The notes: generated from the letters alone by a model not told the origin. A stretch of 64,000 bases of DNA from Chitinophaga cymbidii (GCF_007992715.1 NZ_BKAU01000002.1:620001-684000); one strand, 5' to 3'. Shown: positions 51,878 to 59,549, numbered from the stretch's first letter. Numbers and translations: made by a program.

Positions 51878-52969
51878 TCAGTTATATACTTTCACCATGT
51901 AAACGAACTCTTCCAGTTTCTTCAGTTGCTCCACACGGTTAATGCCCATCAGCTGATTCCTTTGCTTCAGGTCCTTTCGCGAGAACTTCTCCTTCGGCAG
52001 CTCGTCCAGCAGGCGTTTGAGGTGCCCGGACTTCACTGCGAAGGCAATACCGTCTGATGTGGACTGTTTGCCGGTGATGATACCGATCACTTCGCCGCGT
52101 GAATCCAGCAGCGGAGCGCCGCTGTTGCCGGGATTAACGGGAATGGATACCTGGTAGGCCAGCGTATCGCCGTTGAAGCCGGTCTGCGCGCTGATGTACC
52201 CTTTGCCATATACGATCTCGTCACGCGGGAAGCCCATGCTGAACACTTCCTCGCCCGGGCGCACAGGATTCAGCTTCAACGAGTAGGGCAGGGCCGGTGA
52301 ACGGAAAGTGGAGTCCGCAATACGAAGCACCGCCAGGTCGCTGGACACGTCTTCGAAGATGCTCACGGCTTTGAAAGCTTCGCCTTTGTTATTCTGGATG
52401 TAAATCGAATCCGCTCCTGCGATCACGTGATAGTTGGTGATCATGTACCCGTTCCGGGAGATGGCAAAGCAGGTGCCGCCGTAAGTGCCGGGGTTGAGGG
52501 GCGCTTTCTTGTTCTTGCCGGAATTGATATTGTTCATCAGGGCGTTCTGCGAGCGCTGGATGTTATTGAGCACCCGGCGCACGTCCTCATACTGTGCGGT
52601 GGTTGCCTTCTTGGAGGCTTTCTGCATGATGGCGATGGTAGACAGGGAAGTCACCAAGGCGATACACGCCGCAGCGGTCAGGTTGATCCAGGTGCGCCTG
52701 CTGCTGCGCATTTTAACAACGGGAGCGGCCGTTTTTTCAGGAACGGCGCTTGTACTTTCCATCGTTGCGTGGATCGCGTTCATGCGGTCCACCAGCTGAC
52801 GGCGTTGCCCGGTTGCCCGCAGTTGCTGCTGCAGCAACTGCTGCTCCTGCACCTGGCGGTCGATAGCGGGATCACTTTGCCGGAGGGCTTCAAAAGCGTC
52901 CCGTTCAGACACGCTCATCTCACCTTCCAGGTAGCGTTCTATTTCCTGTATTAATAAAAAATCGTTCAT
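51878..52969 (-). CDS. Anti-sigma-like N-terminus fused to a trypsin-like (DegP-type) serine protease
   Basis: A 363-residue membrane protein. Residues 1-50 (LLIQEIERYLEGEMSVSERDAFEALRQSDPAID) match the cytoplasmic start of Bacteroidota anti-sigma factors. A membrane segment lies near residues 92-113 (TWINLTAAACIALVTSLSTIAIM). The outer part (about 150-340) is a trypsin-fold protease with the full triad: His in MITNYHVIAGA, Asp in SSDLAVLRIAD, Ser in VNPGNSGAPLLD. No PDZ domain follows. The gene lies 22 bases downstream of an ECF sigma factor, so it probably holds that sigma factor at the membrane while sensing or cleaving something outside. Start ATG at 52969; a GTG three bases upstream is the alternative. 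Confidence 0.85.
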   Translation of the reverse strand: MNDFLLIQEIERYLEGEMSVSERDAFEALRQSDPAIDRQVQEQQLLQQQLRATGQRRQLVDRMNAIHATMESTSAVPEKTAAPVVKMRSSRRTWINLTAAACIALVTSLSTIAIMQKASKKATTAQYEDVRRVLNNIQRSQNALMNNINSGKNKKAPLNPGTYGGTCFAISRNGYMITNYHVIAGADSIYIQNNKGEAFKAVSIFEDVSSDLAVLRIADSTFRSPALPYSLKLNPVRPGEEVFSMGFPRDEIVYGKGYISAQTGFNGDTLAYQVSIPVNPGNSGAPLLDSRGEVIGIITGKQSTSDGIAFAVKSGHLKRLLDELPKEKFSRKDLKQRNQLMGINRVEQLKKLEEFVYMVKVYN

Positions 52970-52991
52970 CACTTGCGCCTCCTTCGGCTAT

Positions 52992-53555
52992 TTATTTTTG
53001 TGCAAAGAATAATTTTTTCAACCGCATCAGGCATTTGTACTTCTGGTTCTTGGCGTTTTCCGCATTGGTATAACCGAACCGTTCCGCTATTTCCTGCATG
53101 CTTTTCCGGTGTATATAGTAATCTTCGAGTATTGTTTTGCAAGGTTCCCCGATCCTGCCCATGGACGCTTCCATTTTCCGGAACTGGAGATCTTTCTCTT
53201 CGTGCGCTTCCAGCGTGTCTTCCACAGAAACCGTATCCTCCGTTTCTTCATAGATCGGCCCTTCTAAAGACGACCCCTGCAGCTTTTTCAGCCATAACCG
53301 GCGGCAAACCGCGTAAAGAAAAGTTTTAAGCCGGGAAGACAGTACGAAATCCCCCTCCTGCACCTTCTCATATAATACGATCATCGCCTCCTGGAAAACG
53401 TCTTTGGCGTCATCCTCCGAACCGTTGTTCTGCAAAACCATCCTGGCGATCATTGGAAAATTCTCTAAATAAATGGTTTCCAGTGATTTGTCGTCATTCC
53501 TGGCAAAGCCTTGCAGTAACTCCTGGTCCCGTTCTATGTGCAAAAGATTATTCAC
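52992..53555 (-). CDS. ECF-type RNA polymerase sigma factor
   Basis: A 187-residue sigma-70 family factor. Region 2 includes NGSEDDAKDVFQEAMIVLYEKVQEGDFVLSSRLKTFLYAVCRRLWLKKL. Region 4 (PCKTILEDYYIHRKSMQEIAERFGYTNAENAKNQKYKCLMRLKKLF) is of the divergent Bacteroidota type. Start appears to be GTG at 53555; no ATG is near. It is encoded directly upstream of the anti-sigma/protease fusion and should be controlled by it. Confidence 0.87.
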   Translation of the reverse strand: MNNLLHIERDQELLQGFARNDDKSLETIYLENFPMIARMVLQNNGSEDDAKDVFQEAMIVLYEKVQEGDFVLSSRLKTFLYAVCRRLWLKKLQGSSLEGPIYEETEDTVSVEDTLEAHEEKDLQFRKMEASMGRIGEPCKTILEDYYIHRKSMQEIAERFGYTNAENAKNQKYKCLMRLKKLFFAQK

Positions 53556-53691
53556 TTATTAATACGATTAATGCCTGATTAGTAACCCAAAGTACCGAAA
53601 AAAAAATTTTCGGGAACAGTGGGTTACCTTTTATCTGTTTACGGAATAAAGTAGCAAATCTCATTTCAAAAAACCTTAAAACGCATTTACG

Positions 53692-53904
53692 ATGAAAAAA
53701 TTTGGTTTCTTAGCACTGGCCCTGGGCCTGTTCGTAGCAGCTTGTAATTCAGGTGGTACTGCTTCTGAAAGCGATTCTGCTTCTGTAGACTCTTCTATCA
53801 ACAGCGCAGTTCCTGAAACTGACACTGTATCTACAGCTCCGATGGACTCTGTAGCAGCTCCTGCTGATTCTGCTGCAGCTCCCGCTGTAGAGCCTGCTCA
53901 ATAA
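53692..53904 (+). CDS. Small Ser/Ala/Asp-rich lipoprotein
   Basis: A 70-residue lipoprotein. The signal peptide ends with LFVAAC (lipobox, Cys at residue 18). The mature part is low-complexity, made almost only of Ser, Ala, Asp, Thr, Pro and Val (repeating PADSAAAPA-like units), and is probably an extended surface or periplasmic tether. Codon use is markedly biased (GCT, TCT), unlike neighbours, which suggests high expression. It is monocistronic with a strong terminator at 53940. No known family. Confidence 0.75.
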   Translation: MKKFGFLALALGLFVAACNSGGTASESDSASVDSSINSAVPETDTVSTAPMDSVAAPADSAAAPAVEPAQ

Positions 53905-53939
53905 TTAGGCAAGCAAATAATAAAAGGATGTATATCCGG

Positions 53940-53971
53940 GCCACTGTCTCCATAGGCAGTGGCTTTTTTTT
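53940..53971 (+). terminator. Intrinsic terminator of the small lipoprotein gene
   Basis: GCCACTG at 53940-53946 pairs with CAGTGGC at 53957-53963, followed by eight T residues. Between here and 54117 I see no gene. Confidence 0.9.
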
Positions 53972-54117
53972 GCCCGTCCAATACGTATGAAAATTACTTG
54001 CTATAGCATTGAATCAGCCGTTTTGATATGAGGATCATATTTACGGCCTACTGTTTTTAGATAAAATCTATCAAAATAGTATGACTGTTAGATGAAATTA
54101 ATATTTTTCACTCCCTG

Positions 54118-54148
54118 TTTGAATAATTAGTATCGTGCTTTATTTTTG
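54118..54148 (+). promoter_or_regulatory. Promoter of the aromatic amino acid operon
   Basis: TTTG at 54118-54121, a 19-base spacer and TATTTTTG at 54141-54148 match both elements of the Bacteroidota consensus. Transcription would start near 54155, about 18 bases before the first leader peptide. Confidence 0.8.
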
Positions 54149-54172
54149 TGTTGTCAAACAAGCTAATACGCG

Positions 54173-54232
54173 ATGCAACAACGGACCTTTGGATACTTTT
54201 ATGGTTTTTACTTTTTCTGGTACCAGGAATAG
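54173..54232 (+). CDS. Aromatic leader peptide 1 (attenuator)
   Basis: A 19-codon frame, ATG at 54173, TAG at 54230-54232, translating as MQQRTFGYFYGFYFFWYQE. Ten of 19 residues are aromatic: five Phe, four Tyr, one Trp. It starts about 18 bases after a strong promoter and is followed by a terminator at 54273-54307, before a second similar leader and then pheA. The composition and position match the Phe leader peptide of E. coli pheA. Shortage of charged Phe- or Tyr-tRNA would stall the ribosome here. The single Trp codon could add sensitivity to Trp, since the operon makes the common precursor. Confidence 0.85.
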   Translation: MQQRTFGYFYGFYFFWYQE

Positions 54233-54283
54233 GAGGTTCGTTTGCTAGTACGCTAAAAAATATAACTAACAAAAGGGCCTCCT
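54180..54283 (+). promoter_or_regulatory. Antiterminator segments of aromatic attenuator 1
   Basis: By hand pairing: segment 1, AACGGACCT (54180-54188), pairs with AGGTTCGTT (54234-54242) in a 9-bp stem with one wobble that encloses the Phe/Tyr codons. Segment 2, AGGAGGTTC (54231-54239), pairs with GGGCCTCCT (54275-54283), nine pairs including two G-U. That removes the entire 5' arm of the terminator. Segments 1:2 and 2:3 exclude each other. The leader stop codon overlaps segment 2, so a terminating ribosome would mask it. Confidence 0.68.
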
Positions 54284-54307
54284 GGAAAGGGGGCCTTTCT
54301 TATTTTT
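54273..54307 (+). terminator. Attenuator terminator 1 before pheA
   Basis: GGCCTCC at 54276-54282 pairs with GGGGGCC at 54289-54295, loop TGGAAA. Flanking A and T residues extend the stem to ten pairs with two wobbles. A T-rich tract (TTTCTTATTTTT) follows to 54307. Confidence 0.85.
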
Positions 54308-54331
54308 CATGAAGTCTGATAAACACATCAT

Positions 54332-54406
54332 ATGTCACAAAAGAGCTTTAGCCTGTATTTCTTTTACTTTTTCTTTTACCGGAAAGAAACAGGGACCTCT
54401 TTGTAA
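54332..54406 (+). CDS. Aromatic leader peptide 2 (attenuator)
   Basis: A 24-codon frame, ATG at 54332, TAA at 54404-54406. It contains YFFYFFFY at residues 9-16, eight aromatic residues in a row; in all six Phe and three Tyr, no Trp. It begins 25 bases after the first attenuator terminator, so only transcripts that read through the first reach it, and it is followed by a second terminator at 54432-54459. Both leaders carry an aromatic run in the same place although their other residues differ. An overlapping frame from 54309 exists but has no aromatic bias. Confidence 0.85.
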   Translation: MSQKSFSLYFFYFFFYRKETGTSL

Positions 54407-54440
54407 CAAACGTTTATCTTAAACAACATTGAAGGGTCCC
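54337..54440 (+). promoter_or_regulatory. Antiterminator segments of aromatic attenuator 2
   Basis: Segment 1, ACAAAAGAG (54337-54345), can pair with CTCTTTGT (54397-54404) with one bulged A, enclosing the aromatic codons. Segment 2, GGGACCT (54392-54398), pairs with GGGTCCC (54434-54440), the 5' arm of the second terminator, with one wobble. The leader stop codon lies six bases past segment 2, within the footprint of a terminating ribosome. Confidence 0.6.
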
Positions 54441-54459
54441 GGCTCACGGGGCCCTTTTT
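54432..54459 (+). terminator. Attenuator terminator 2 before pheA
   Basis: GGGTCCCG at 54434-54441 pairs with CGGGGCCC at 54447-54454 (one wobble), loop GCTCA, extended by AA/TT, and followed by T residues to 54459. It ends 26 bases before the pheA start. Confidence 0.9.
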
Positions 54460-54484
54460 CATTTTCAATTACGAACACGATCAT

Positions 54485-55312
54485 ATGCACATCGCAATTC
54501 AAGGATTCGAAGGAAGTTTTCACCAGGTAGCCGCCCGCAATTATTTCGGCAAACAGATCTCTATTGAAGCCTGTGCCTCCTTTTCGGAGCTGGTGCGGAA
54601 GGTGAAGCAGGATGAAGGGGTGGATGCCGGGCTCATGGCCATCGAAAATTCCATCGCCGGCAGCATCCTGCCCAACTACAGCCTGCTCAAAAACTCGGGC
54701 CTTCACATTACCGGTGAAGTGTACCTGCAGATCAACCAGCACCTGATGGTGCTGCCCGGTCAGACCATCGAGGATATCCGGGAAGTGCATTCCCATCCCA
54801 TGGCACTGCTGCAGTGTATGGACTTCCTGGAGCAATATCCGAATATCAAGCTCGTGGAAACGGAAGATACCGCGCTCAGCGCGAAGCATGTGCATCAGAA
54901 AAAGCTGAAATCCACCGCCGCCATCGCCGGCAAGCTGGCCGCGGAGATCTTTGAGCTGGATATCATCGCGCCCAACATCCATACCGCCAAAAACAACTAT
55001 ACGCGCTTTCTCGCCATCGCCAAAAATGGCGTGGAACCGCCGGAAGACGCCAATAAATCATCCGTCTATTTCCAGACCTCCAACGAAAGCGGCAGCCTGG
55101 CCAAAGTGCTGACAAAAATGGCCTCCGAGGGCATCAACCTCAGCAAGATCCAGAGCTTCCCCATCCCCGCGAAGGAATGGCATTATTATTTTCATGCGGA
55201 CATGGAATTTGATTCCCTCGGGCATTTCCAGAAAGGGCTTTCGAAGATCACGCCGCTCACCGAACATCTGACCGTACTGGGTATTTATAAAAAAGGCAAA
55301 ACGCATTCATGA
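54485..55312 (+). CDS. pheA: Prephenate dehydratase
   Basis: A 275-residue monofunctional prephenate dehydratase that makes phenylpyruvate. Catalytic domain (about 1-180): IAIQGFEGSFHQVAARNYFG, DAGLMAIENSIAGSILPNYSLL, VHSHPMALLQCMDFL and the NNYTRFLAIAK motif with the catalytic Thr-Arg-Phe. A C-terminal ACT domain (about 195-275, TSNESGSLAKVLTKMASEGINLSKIQSFPIPAKEWHYYFHADMEF) gives Phe feedback. The usual ESRP of the ACT domain is changed to QSFP here. First gene of the aromatic operon behind two attenuators; its stop overlaps the next start (ATGA). Confidence 0.94.
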   Translation: MHIAIQGFEGSFHQVAARNYFGKQISIEACASFSELVRKVKQDEGVDAGLMAIENSIAGSILPNYSLLKNSGLHITGEVYLQINQHLMVLPGQTIEDIREVHSHPMALLQCMDFLEQYPNIKLVETEDTALSAKHVHQKKLKSTAAIAGKLAAEIFELDIIAPNIHTAKNNYTRFLAIAKNGVEPPEDANKSSVYFQTSNESGSLAKVLTKMASEGINLSKIQSFPIPAKEWHYYFHADMEFDSLGHFQKGLSKITPLTEHLTVLGIYKKGKTHS

Positions 55313-56487
55313 CCATGGAACCACAGGTAGCCAAAAGACTGCAACACACCGAGGAATACTACTTTTCACGGAAGCTCCGCGAGATAGACGAGCTCAACAA
55401 AGCGGGCGCCAACGTGATCAACCTCGGCATCGGAAGTCCGGACCTTCCCCCGCACCCCTCTGTGGTAGCGGCTTTGAACGAACATGCCGCCAAAAGCAAC
55501 ACCCACGCCTACCAGGGCTACAAAGGCATTCCCGCCCTGCGGCAGGCCATCGCCAATTGGTACGGCCGGTTCTATAACGTACCGCTCAACCCCGATACGG
55601 AAGTGCTGCCGCTGATCGGTTCCAAGGAAGGCATCATGCACATTTGCATGACCTACCTGCAGGAAGGCGATGAAGCCCTGATCCCCGACCCCGGGTACCC
55701 CACTTACCGCTCCGCCGTACAGCTCAGCGGCGCTACCCCGGTGACCTACACGCTCTCTGAAGAGAACGGCTGGCAGCCGGACCTGGCGGCACTGGAACAA
55801 CAGGACCTGAGCAAGGTAAAGCTCATGTGGGTGAACTACCCCCACATGCCCACCGGCACACCCGCAAAGAAAGAAACGTTCGCGGCGCTGGTAGCCTTTG
55901 CCAGAAAACATAACATCATTCTTTGCCACGATAATCCCTACAGCTTCATCCTGAACGATCATCCCGCCAGCCTCATGGCCACACCCGGCGCGATGGACGT
56001 AGCCCTGGAACTGAACTCCCTCAGCAAAAGCGGCAACATGGCCGGATGGCGTGTAGGCATGCTCGTTGGCAAGGCGGCCTTTCTGAACGAAGTGCTGCGC
56101 TTTAAAAGCAATATGGACTCCGGCATGTTCCAGCCCGTGCAGATGGCGGCCGTGGCCGCCCTGGAACTGGGCCCGGAATGGTACGCGGAGCTGAACGGCA
56201 TCTACAGCGCGCGCCGCAAAAAGGTGTTCGCGCTGCTGGACCAGCTCGGCTGCACTTACGATCCCTCACAGGTAGGCATGTTCGTTTGGGCAAAGATCCC
56301 CGCCGGCTATAAGGACGGCTTCGCGCTCAGCGACGAAGTGCTGCAGAACGCCCGCGTGTTCATCACCCCCGGCGGCATCTTCGGTACTAACGGCAACGGA
56401 TATATCAGAGTAAGCCTTTGCCGGGACGAAAACGTATTCGGCGAAGCCATCCAGCGATTGCATCACTCCCAAACAGCGAAAATATGA
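55309..56487 (+). CDS. Class I/II aminotransferase (aromatic/aspartate type)
   Basis: A 392-residue PLP aminotransferase. Marks: NLGIGSPDLPPHPSVVAALNEHA, LPLIGSKEGIMHICMTYLQEGDEALIPDPGYPTY, LMWVNYPHMPTGTPA, the PLP Lys in LALELNSLSKSGNMAGWRVGML (LSKS) and the substrate-carboxylate Arg in GYIRVSLCRDE. In this operon it most likely transaminates phenylpyruvate and 4-hydroxyphenylpyruvate to Phe and Tyr. Family resemblance to LL-diaminopimelate-type enzymes is also noticeable, so the exact specificity is inferred from context. Overlaps pheA by four bases and tyrA by four bases. Confidence 0.87.
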   Translation: MTMEPQVAKRLQHTEEYYFSRKLREIDELNKAGANVINLGIGSPDLPPHPSVVAALNEHAAKSNTHAYQGYKGIPALRQAIANWYGRFYNVPLNPDTEVLPLIGSKEGIMHICMTYLQEGDEALIPDPGYPTYRSAVQLSGATPVTYTLSEENGWQPDLAALEQQDLSKVKLMWVNYPHMPTGTPAKKETFAALVAFARKHNIILCHDNPYSFILNDHPASLMATPGAMDVALELNSLSKSGNMAGWRVGMLVGKAAFLNEVLRFKSNMDSGMFQPVQMAAVAALELGPEWYAELNGIYSARRKKVFALLDQLGCTYDPSQVGMFVWAKIPAGYKDGFALSDEVLQNARVFITPGGIFGTNGNGYIRVSLCRDENVFGEAIQRLHHSQTAKI

Positions 56488-57326
56488 TAGCAACAGTAGT
56501 AGGAGTAGGGCTTATAGGAGGGTCGCTCGCCATCAGCCTCAAGGAAAAAGGCGTGGCGAACTGGATCATCGGCGTGGACCATAGCCAGGAGAACCTGGCG
56601 AAAGCGCAGGAACTGAAGATCATTGACGAAGGCTCCACACTGGAAGATGCATTGCAGCGCAGCCAGCTTATCATCCTCGCCATCCCCGTGGATGCGATGC
56701 TGAAAGCCCTGCCTTCCATCCTGGACAAAATACAGCCGCACCATGTGATCATGGACGTTGGCTCCACCAAGGAAAAATTATTGCAGCTCGTTGCCGGTCA
56801 TCCAAAGAGAGGCCGGTTTGTGGCCGCCCACCCGATGGCCGGCACAGAGTATTCCGGGCCGGAAGCCGCCGTACGCAACCTCTTCGTGCAAAAGACCATG
56901 GTGCTCTGCGATGTGAAGAACAGCGATGAAGACGCGCTGGAACTGATAGAATCGATGGTGGACAAGCTGAACATGCGCCTCGTGTACATGAACGCCGAAG
57001 AGCATGACCTGCACACCGCCTATGTTTCGCACATCTCGCATATCACCTCCTTCGCCCTGGCGCTCACCGTGCTGGAAAAGGAAAAGGAGCAGGGACGCAT
57101 CTTCGAGCTCGCCAGTGGTGGTTTTGAATCTACCGTAAGGCTCGCGAAAAGCTCGCCGGACATGTGGGTGCCCATCTTCAAGCACAACCGCAGCAACGTG
57201 CTGGACGTGCTGGACGAGCACATCCACCAGCTGCAGCAAATGCGGGAACTGCTCGCGCAGGAAGATTATGACACCTTCTACAAGCTCATCCAGAAAAGCA
57301 ACAAGATCAGGAAAATCCTGAAATAG
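56484..57326 (+). CDS. tyrA: Prephenate dehydrogenase
   Basis: A 280-residue NAD-dependent enzyme making 4-hydroxyphenylpyruvate. The Rossmann motif ATVVGVGLIGGSLAISLKEKGVANWIIGVDHS is at the N-terminus, with the active-site region FVAAHPMAGTEYSGPEAAVRNLF and HDLHTAYVSHISHITSFALAL following. No ACT or chorismate mutase domain is attached. The ATG at 56484 overlaps the aminotransferase stop (ATGA), which decides the start over an upstream in-frame ATG at 56418 that would lie inside the previous gene. Confidence 0.94.
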   Translation: MIATVVGVGLIGGSLAISLKEKGVANWIIGVDHSQENLAKAQELKIIDEGSTLEDALQRSQLIILAIPVDAMLKALPSILDKIQPHHVIMDVGSTKEKLLQLVAGHPKRGRFVAAHPMAGTEYSGPEAAVRNLFVQKTMVLCDVKNSDEDALELIESMVDKLNMRLVYMNAEEHDLHTAYVSHISHITSFALALTVLEKEKEQGRIFELASGGFESTVRLAKSSPDMWVPIFKHNRSNVLDVLDEHIHQLQQMRELLAQEDYDTFYKLIQKSNKIRKILK

Positions 57327-57360
57327 CCATCAATTCTTTAACTTAACACTCACAATAACA

Positions 57361-58446
57361 ATGGAACAGATCTTAGCAAAAACAAAATTCGCTGACCCGG
57401 CTTCCGACAAGAAGCCGCTGATCATCTCCGGGCCCTGCAGCGCGGAAACGGAAGAACAGGTACTCGCCACCGCGCTGGCGCTTTCCAAAACCGGGAAAGT
57501 GGACGTGCTCCGCGCCGGTATCTGGAAACCCCGTACCCGCCCCGGTTCATTTGAAGGCATCGGCGCCAAGGGCCTGCCCTGGCTGCAAAAAGCCAAAGAA
57601 CTGACCGGCATGCCCGTTGCCGTGGAAGTAGCGACCGCCAAACAGGTGGAATCCGCCCTGCATTTCGGGGTAGACATCCTCTGGATCGGCGCCCGCACCA
57701 CCGTAAACCCCTTCTCCGTACAGGACGTGGCAGACGCACTGAAAGGCGTGAAAGTACCCGTGCTGATCAAAAACCCGATCAATCCCGACCTGGAACTGTG
57801 GATCGGCGCTGTGGAAAGGGTGCAGAAAGCCGGCATCGACAACATCGGCCTCATTCACCGCGGCTTTTCCAGCTACGGCAACACCGAATACCGCAACGCC
57901 CCCATGTGGCACCTCGCGATAGAGCTGAAACGCCGTCACCCTGAATTACCGATGATCTGCGACCCGAGCCATATCAGCGGCCGCCGCGACATCCTGCAGG
58001 CCGTTGCGCAGGAAGCGATCGACCTTGACTACGATGGCCTGATGCTGGAAACGCATGTGGACCCGGACAATGCATGGAGCGATGCCAAACAGCAGATCAC
58101 GCCCGAGAAATTCGGTGAAATGCTGGACAGCATCACCTGGAGGCACGAACGTACCGATCAGCGCGACTTCAACACCGCCCTCGAAAAGCTCCGCAACCAG
58201 ATCAACGGCATCGACGACGAGATCCTGCAGCTGCTCGGCAACCGCATGAAGATCGCGGAAAAGATCGGTCAGTATAAAAAAGAGAACAACATCACCATCC
58301 TGCAGACCAACCGCTGGAACGAGATACTGGACCGCGGCGTGAAAGCCGGCGAGAAACTGGGCCTCACAAAAGATTTCATCACCAAGTACTTCGACGCGGT
58401 GCACCTGGAATCCATCAACCGCCAGAACAAAGTGATGAACGACTAA
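57361..58446 (+). CDS. Bifunctional DAHP synthase/chorismate mutase
   Basis: A 361-residue fusion. Residues 1-260 are a DAHP synthase of the type related to KDO-8-phosphate synthase (PLIISGPCSAETEEQVLATALAL, VDVLRAGIWKPRTRPGSFEGIGAKGLPWL, MICDPSHISGRRDILQ). Residues 270-361 are an AroQ chorismate mutase (LEKLRNQINGIDDEILQLLGNRMKIAEKIGQYKKENNITILQTNRWNEILDRGVKAGEKLGL). The protein both opens the shikimate route and commits chorismate to Phe/Tyr, so the mutase domain may serve as the feedback sensor for the synthase. The fusion order, synthase first, is common in Bacteroidota and reversed relative to Bacillus AroA(G). Confidence 0.95.
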   Translation: MEQILAKTKFADPASDKKPLIISGPCSAETEEQVLATALALSKTGKVDVLRAGIWKPRTRPGSFEGIGAKGLPWLQKAKELTGMPVAVEVATAKQVESALHFGVDILWIGARTTVNPFSVQDVADALKGVKVPVLIKNPINPDLELWIGAVERVQKAGIDNIGLIHRGFSSYGNTEYRNAPMWHLAIELKRRHPELPMICDPSHISGRRDILQAVAQEAIDLDYDGLMLETHVDPDNAWSDAKQQITPEKFGEMLDSITWRHERTDQRDFNTALEKLRNQINGIDDEILQLLGNRMKIAEKIGQYKKENNITILQTNRWNEILDRGVKAGEKLGLTKDFITKYFDAVHLESINRQNKVMND

Positions 58447-58469
58447 TTTTCAGGATCTTTCAGTAATAT

Positions 58470-59495
58470 ATGATAACGCAGACCCATCAGTTTAAGCATC
58501 AATCAACAACATACTACCTCGGCGAAAGCCTGGAGAACCTCCGCAATTACGTGGAAAAAGACCGCTGCATCCTGATACTGGATGAGAATGTGGACAAACA
58601 TTACGCGGACCTGTTCCCCGGCTGGAAAAAGCTGGTAGTGCCGGACGGAGAAGAGAACAAGAACATGGACGTGGTCGGGCAGATCATGACGGGCCTGGTG
58701 GAGCTGGAAGCGGACCGCAAAACAACGCTGATAGGCATCGGCGGCGGCATGCTCACAGACATCACGGGTTTTGCCGCCTGCATCTACATGCGCGGCATTC
58801 CCTTCGCATTCGTTCCGACCACGCTGCTGGCCCAGGTGGACGCTTCCATCGGCGGCAAGAACGGCGTGAGCTACGGCATGCACAAGAACCTGCTCGGCAC
58901 CATCCATCAGCCCAACTTCATTCTCTTTGATTACAACCTGCCCGCCACCATGCCGGAAACCGAGTGGTGCAACGGGTTTGCGGAGATCATCAAATACGCC
59001 TGCATTTATGATGCGGCATTGTTCGACTATCTCGAAGCCAATAAAGACAAGGCGCTGGCACAGGATGTGAGCGTATTGCAGTACCTGGTGGAAAGATCGG
59101 TAGACATCAAGACGAAGTTTGTACTGGAAGATGAATTTGAAAGCGGCGTGCGGCGCTGGCTGAATTTTGGCCATACCCTCGGCCATGCGGTAGAAAAACT
59201 GGAAGGCATTGCACACGGGCAGGCGGTGGCGATCGGGATGGTGGCTGCTGCTAAGATCTCCGAAAAAATAAACCATCTGCCATCGGAACAAACCAACCGC
59301 CTGATCCGGCTGATCAATGATTACCGTTTACCGGTGACCATGACCTCGGATAAGAATGCAGTGTTTAACATTTTCAAGCTGGATAAAAAGCGGGAAAAGG
59401 ACCATATTCATTTTGTGCTGCTCGACGCGATCGGCAAGGCTACCACGCATCCGATCCTGATTGAGGACCTGAAACAAATTTTACAGGAATTGTGA
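58470..59495 (+). CDS. aroB: 3-dehydroquinate synthase
   Basis: A 341-residue NAD-dependent enzyme for the second shikimate step. Visible: GIGGGMLTDITGFAACIYMRGIPFAFVPTTLLAQVDASIGGKNGVSYG (nucleotide and substrate site), EWCNGFAEIIKYACI, and the zinc ligands in LNFGHTLGHAVEKLEGIAHGQAVAIGM. Length is typical for the Bacteroidota form. Follows the DAHP synthase after 23 bases. Confidence 0.95.
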   Translation: MITQTHQFKHQSTTYYLGESLENLRNYVEKDRCILILDENVDKHYADLFPGWKKLVVPDGEENKNMDVVGQIMTGLVELEADRKTTLIGIGGGMLTDITGFAACIYMRGIPFAFVPTTLLAQVDASIGGKNGVSYGMHKNLLGTIHQPNFILFDYNLPATMPETEWCNGFAEIIKYACIYDAALFDYLEANKDKALAQDVSVLQYLVERSVDIKTKFVLEDEFESGVRRWLNFGHTLGHAVEKLEGIAHGQAVAIGMVAAAKISEKINHLPSEQTNRLIRLINDYRLPVTMTSDKNAVFNIFKLDKKREKDHIHFVLLDAIGKATTHPILIEDLKQILQEL

Positions 59496-59549
59496 ATCAA
59501 TTTATATGAAACGCAGTTCCATCTGACCACAGCAATCAATTATGAACAG

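Noticed and set aside
54309..54422. 37-codon frame overlapping aromatic leader 2 in another frame
   Set aside because: It has no run of aromatic codons and ends just before the terminator; the frame from 54332 explains the aromatic run and the regulatory position.
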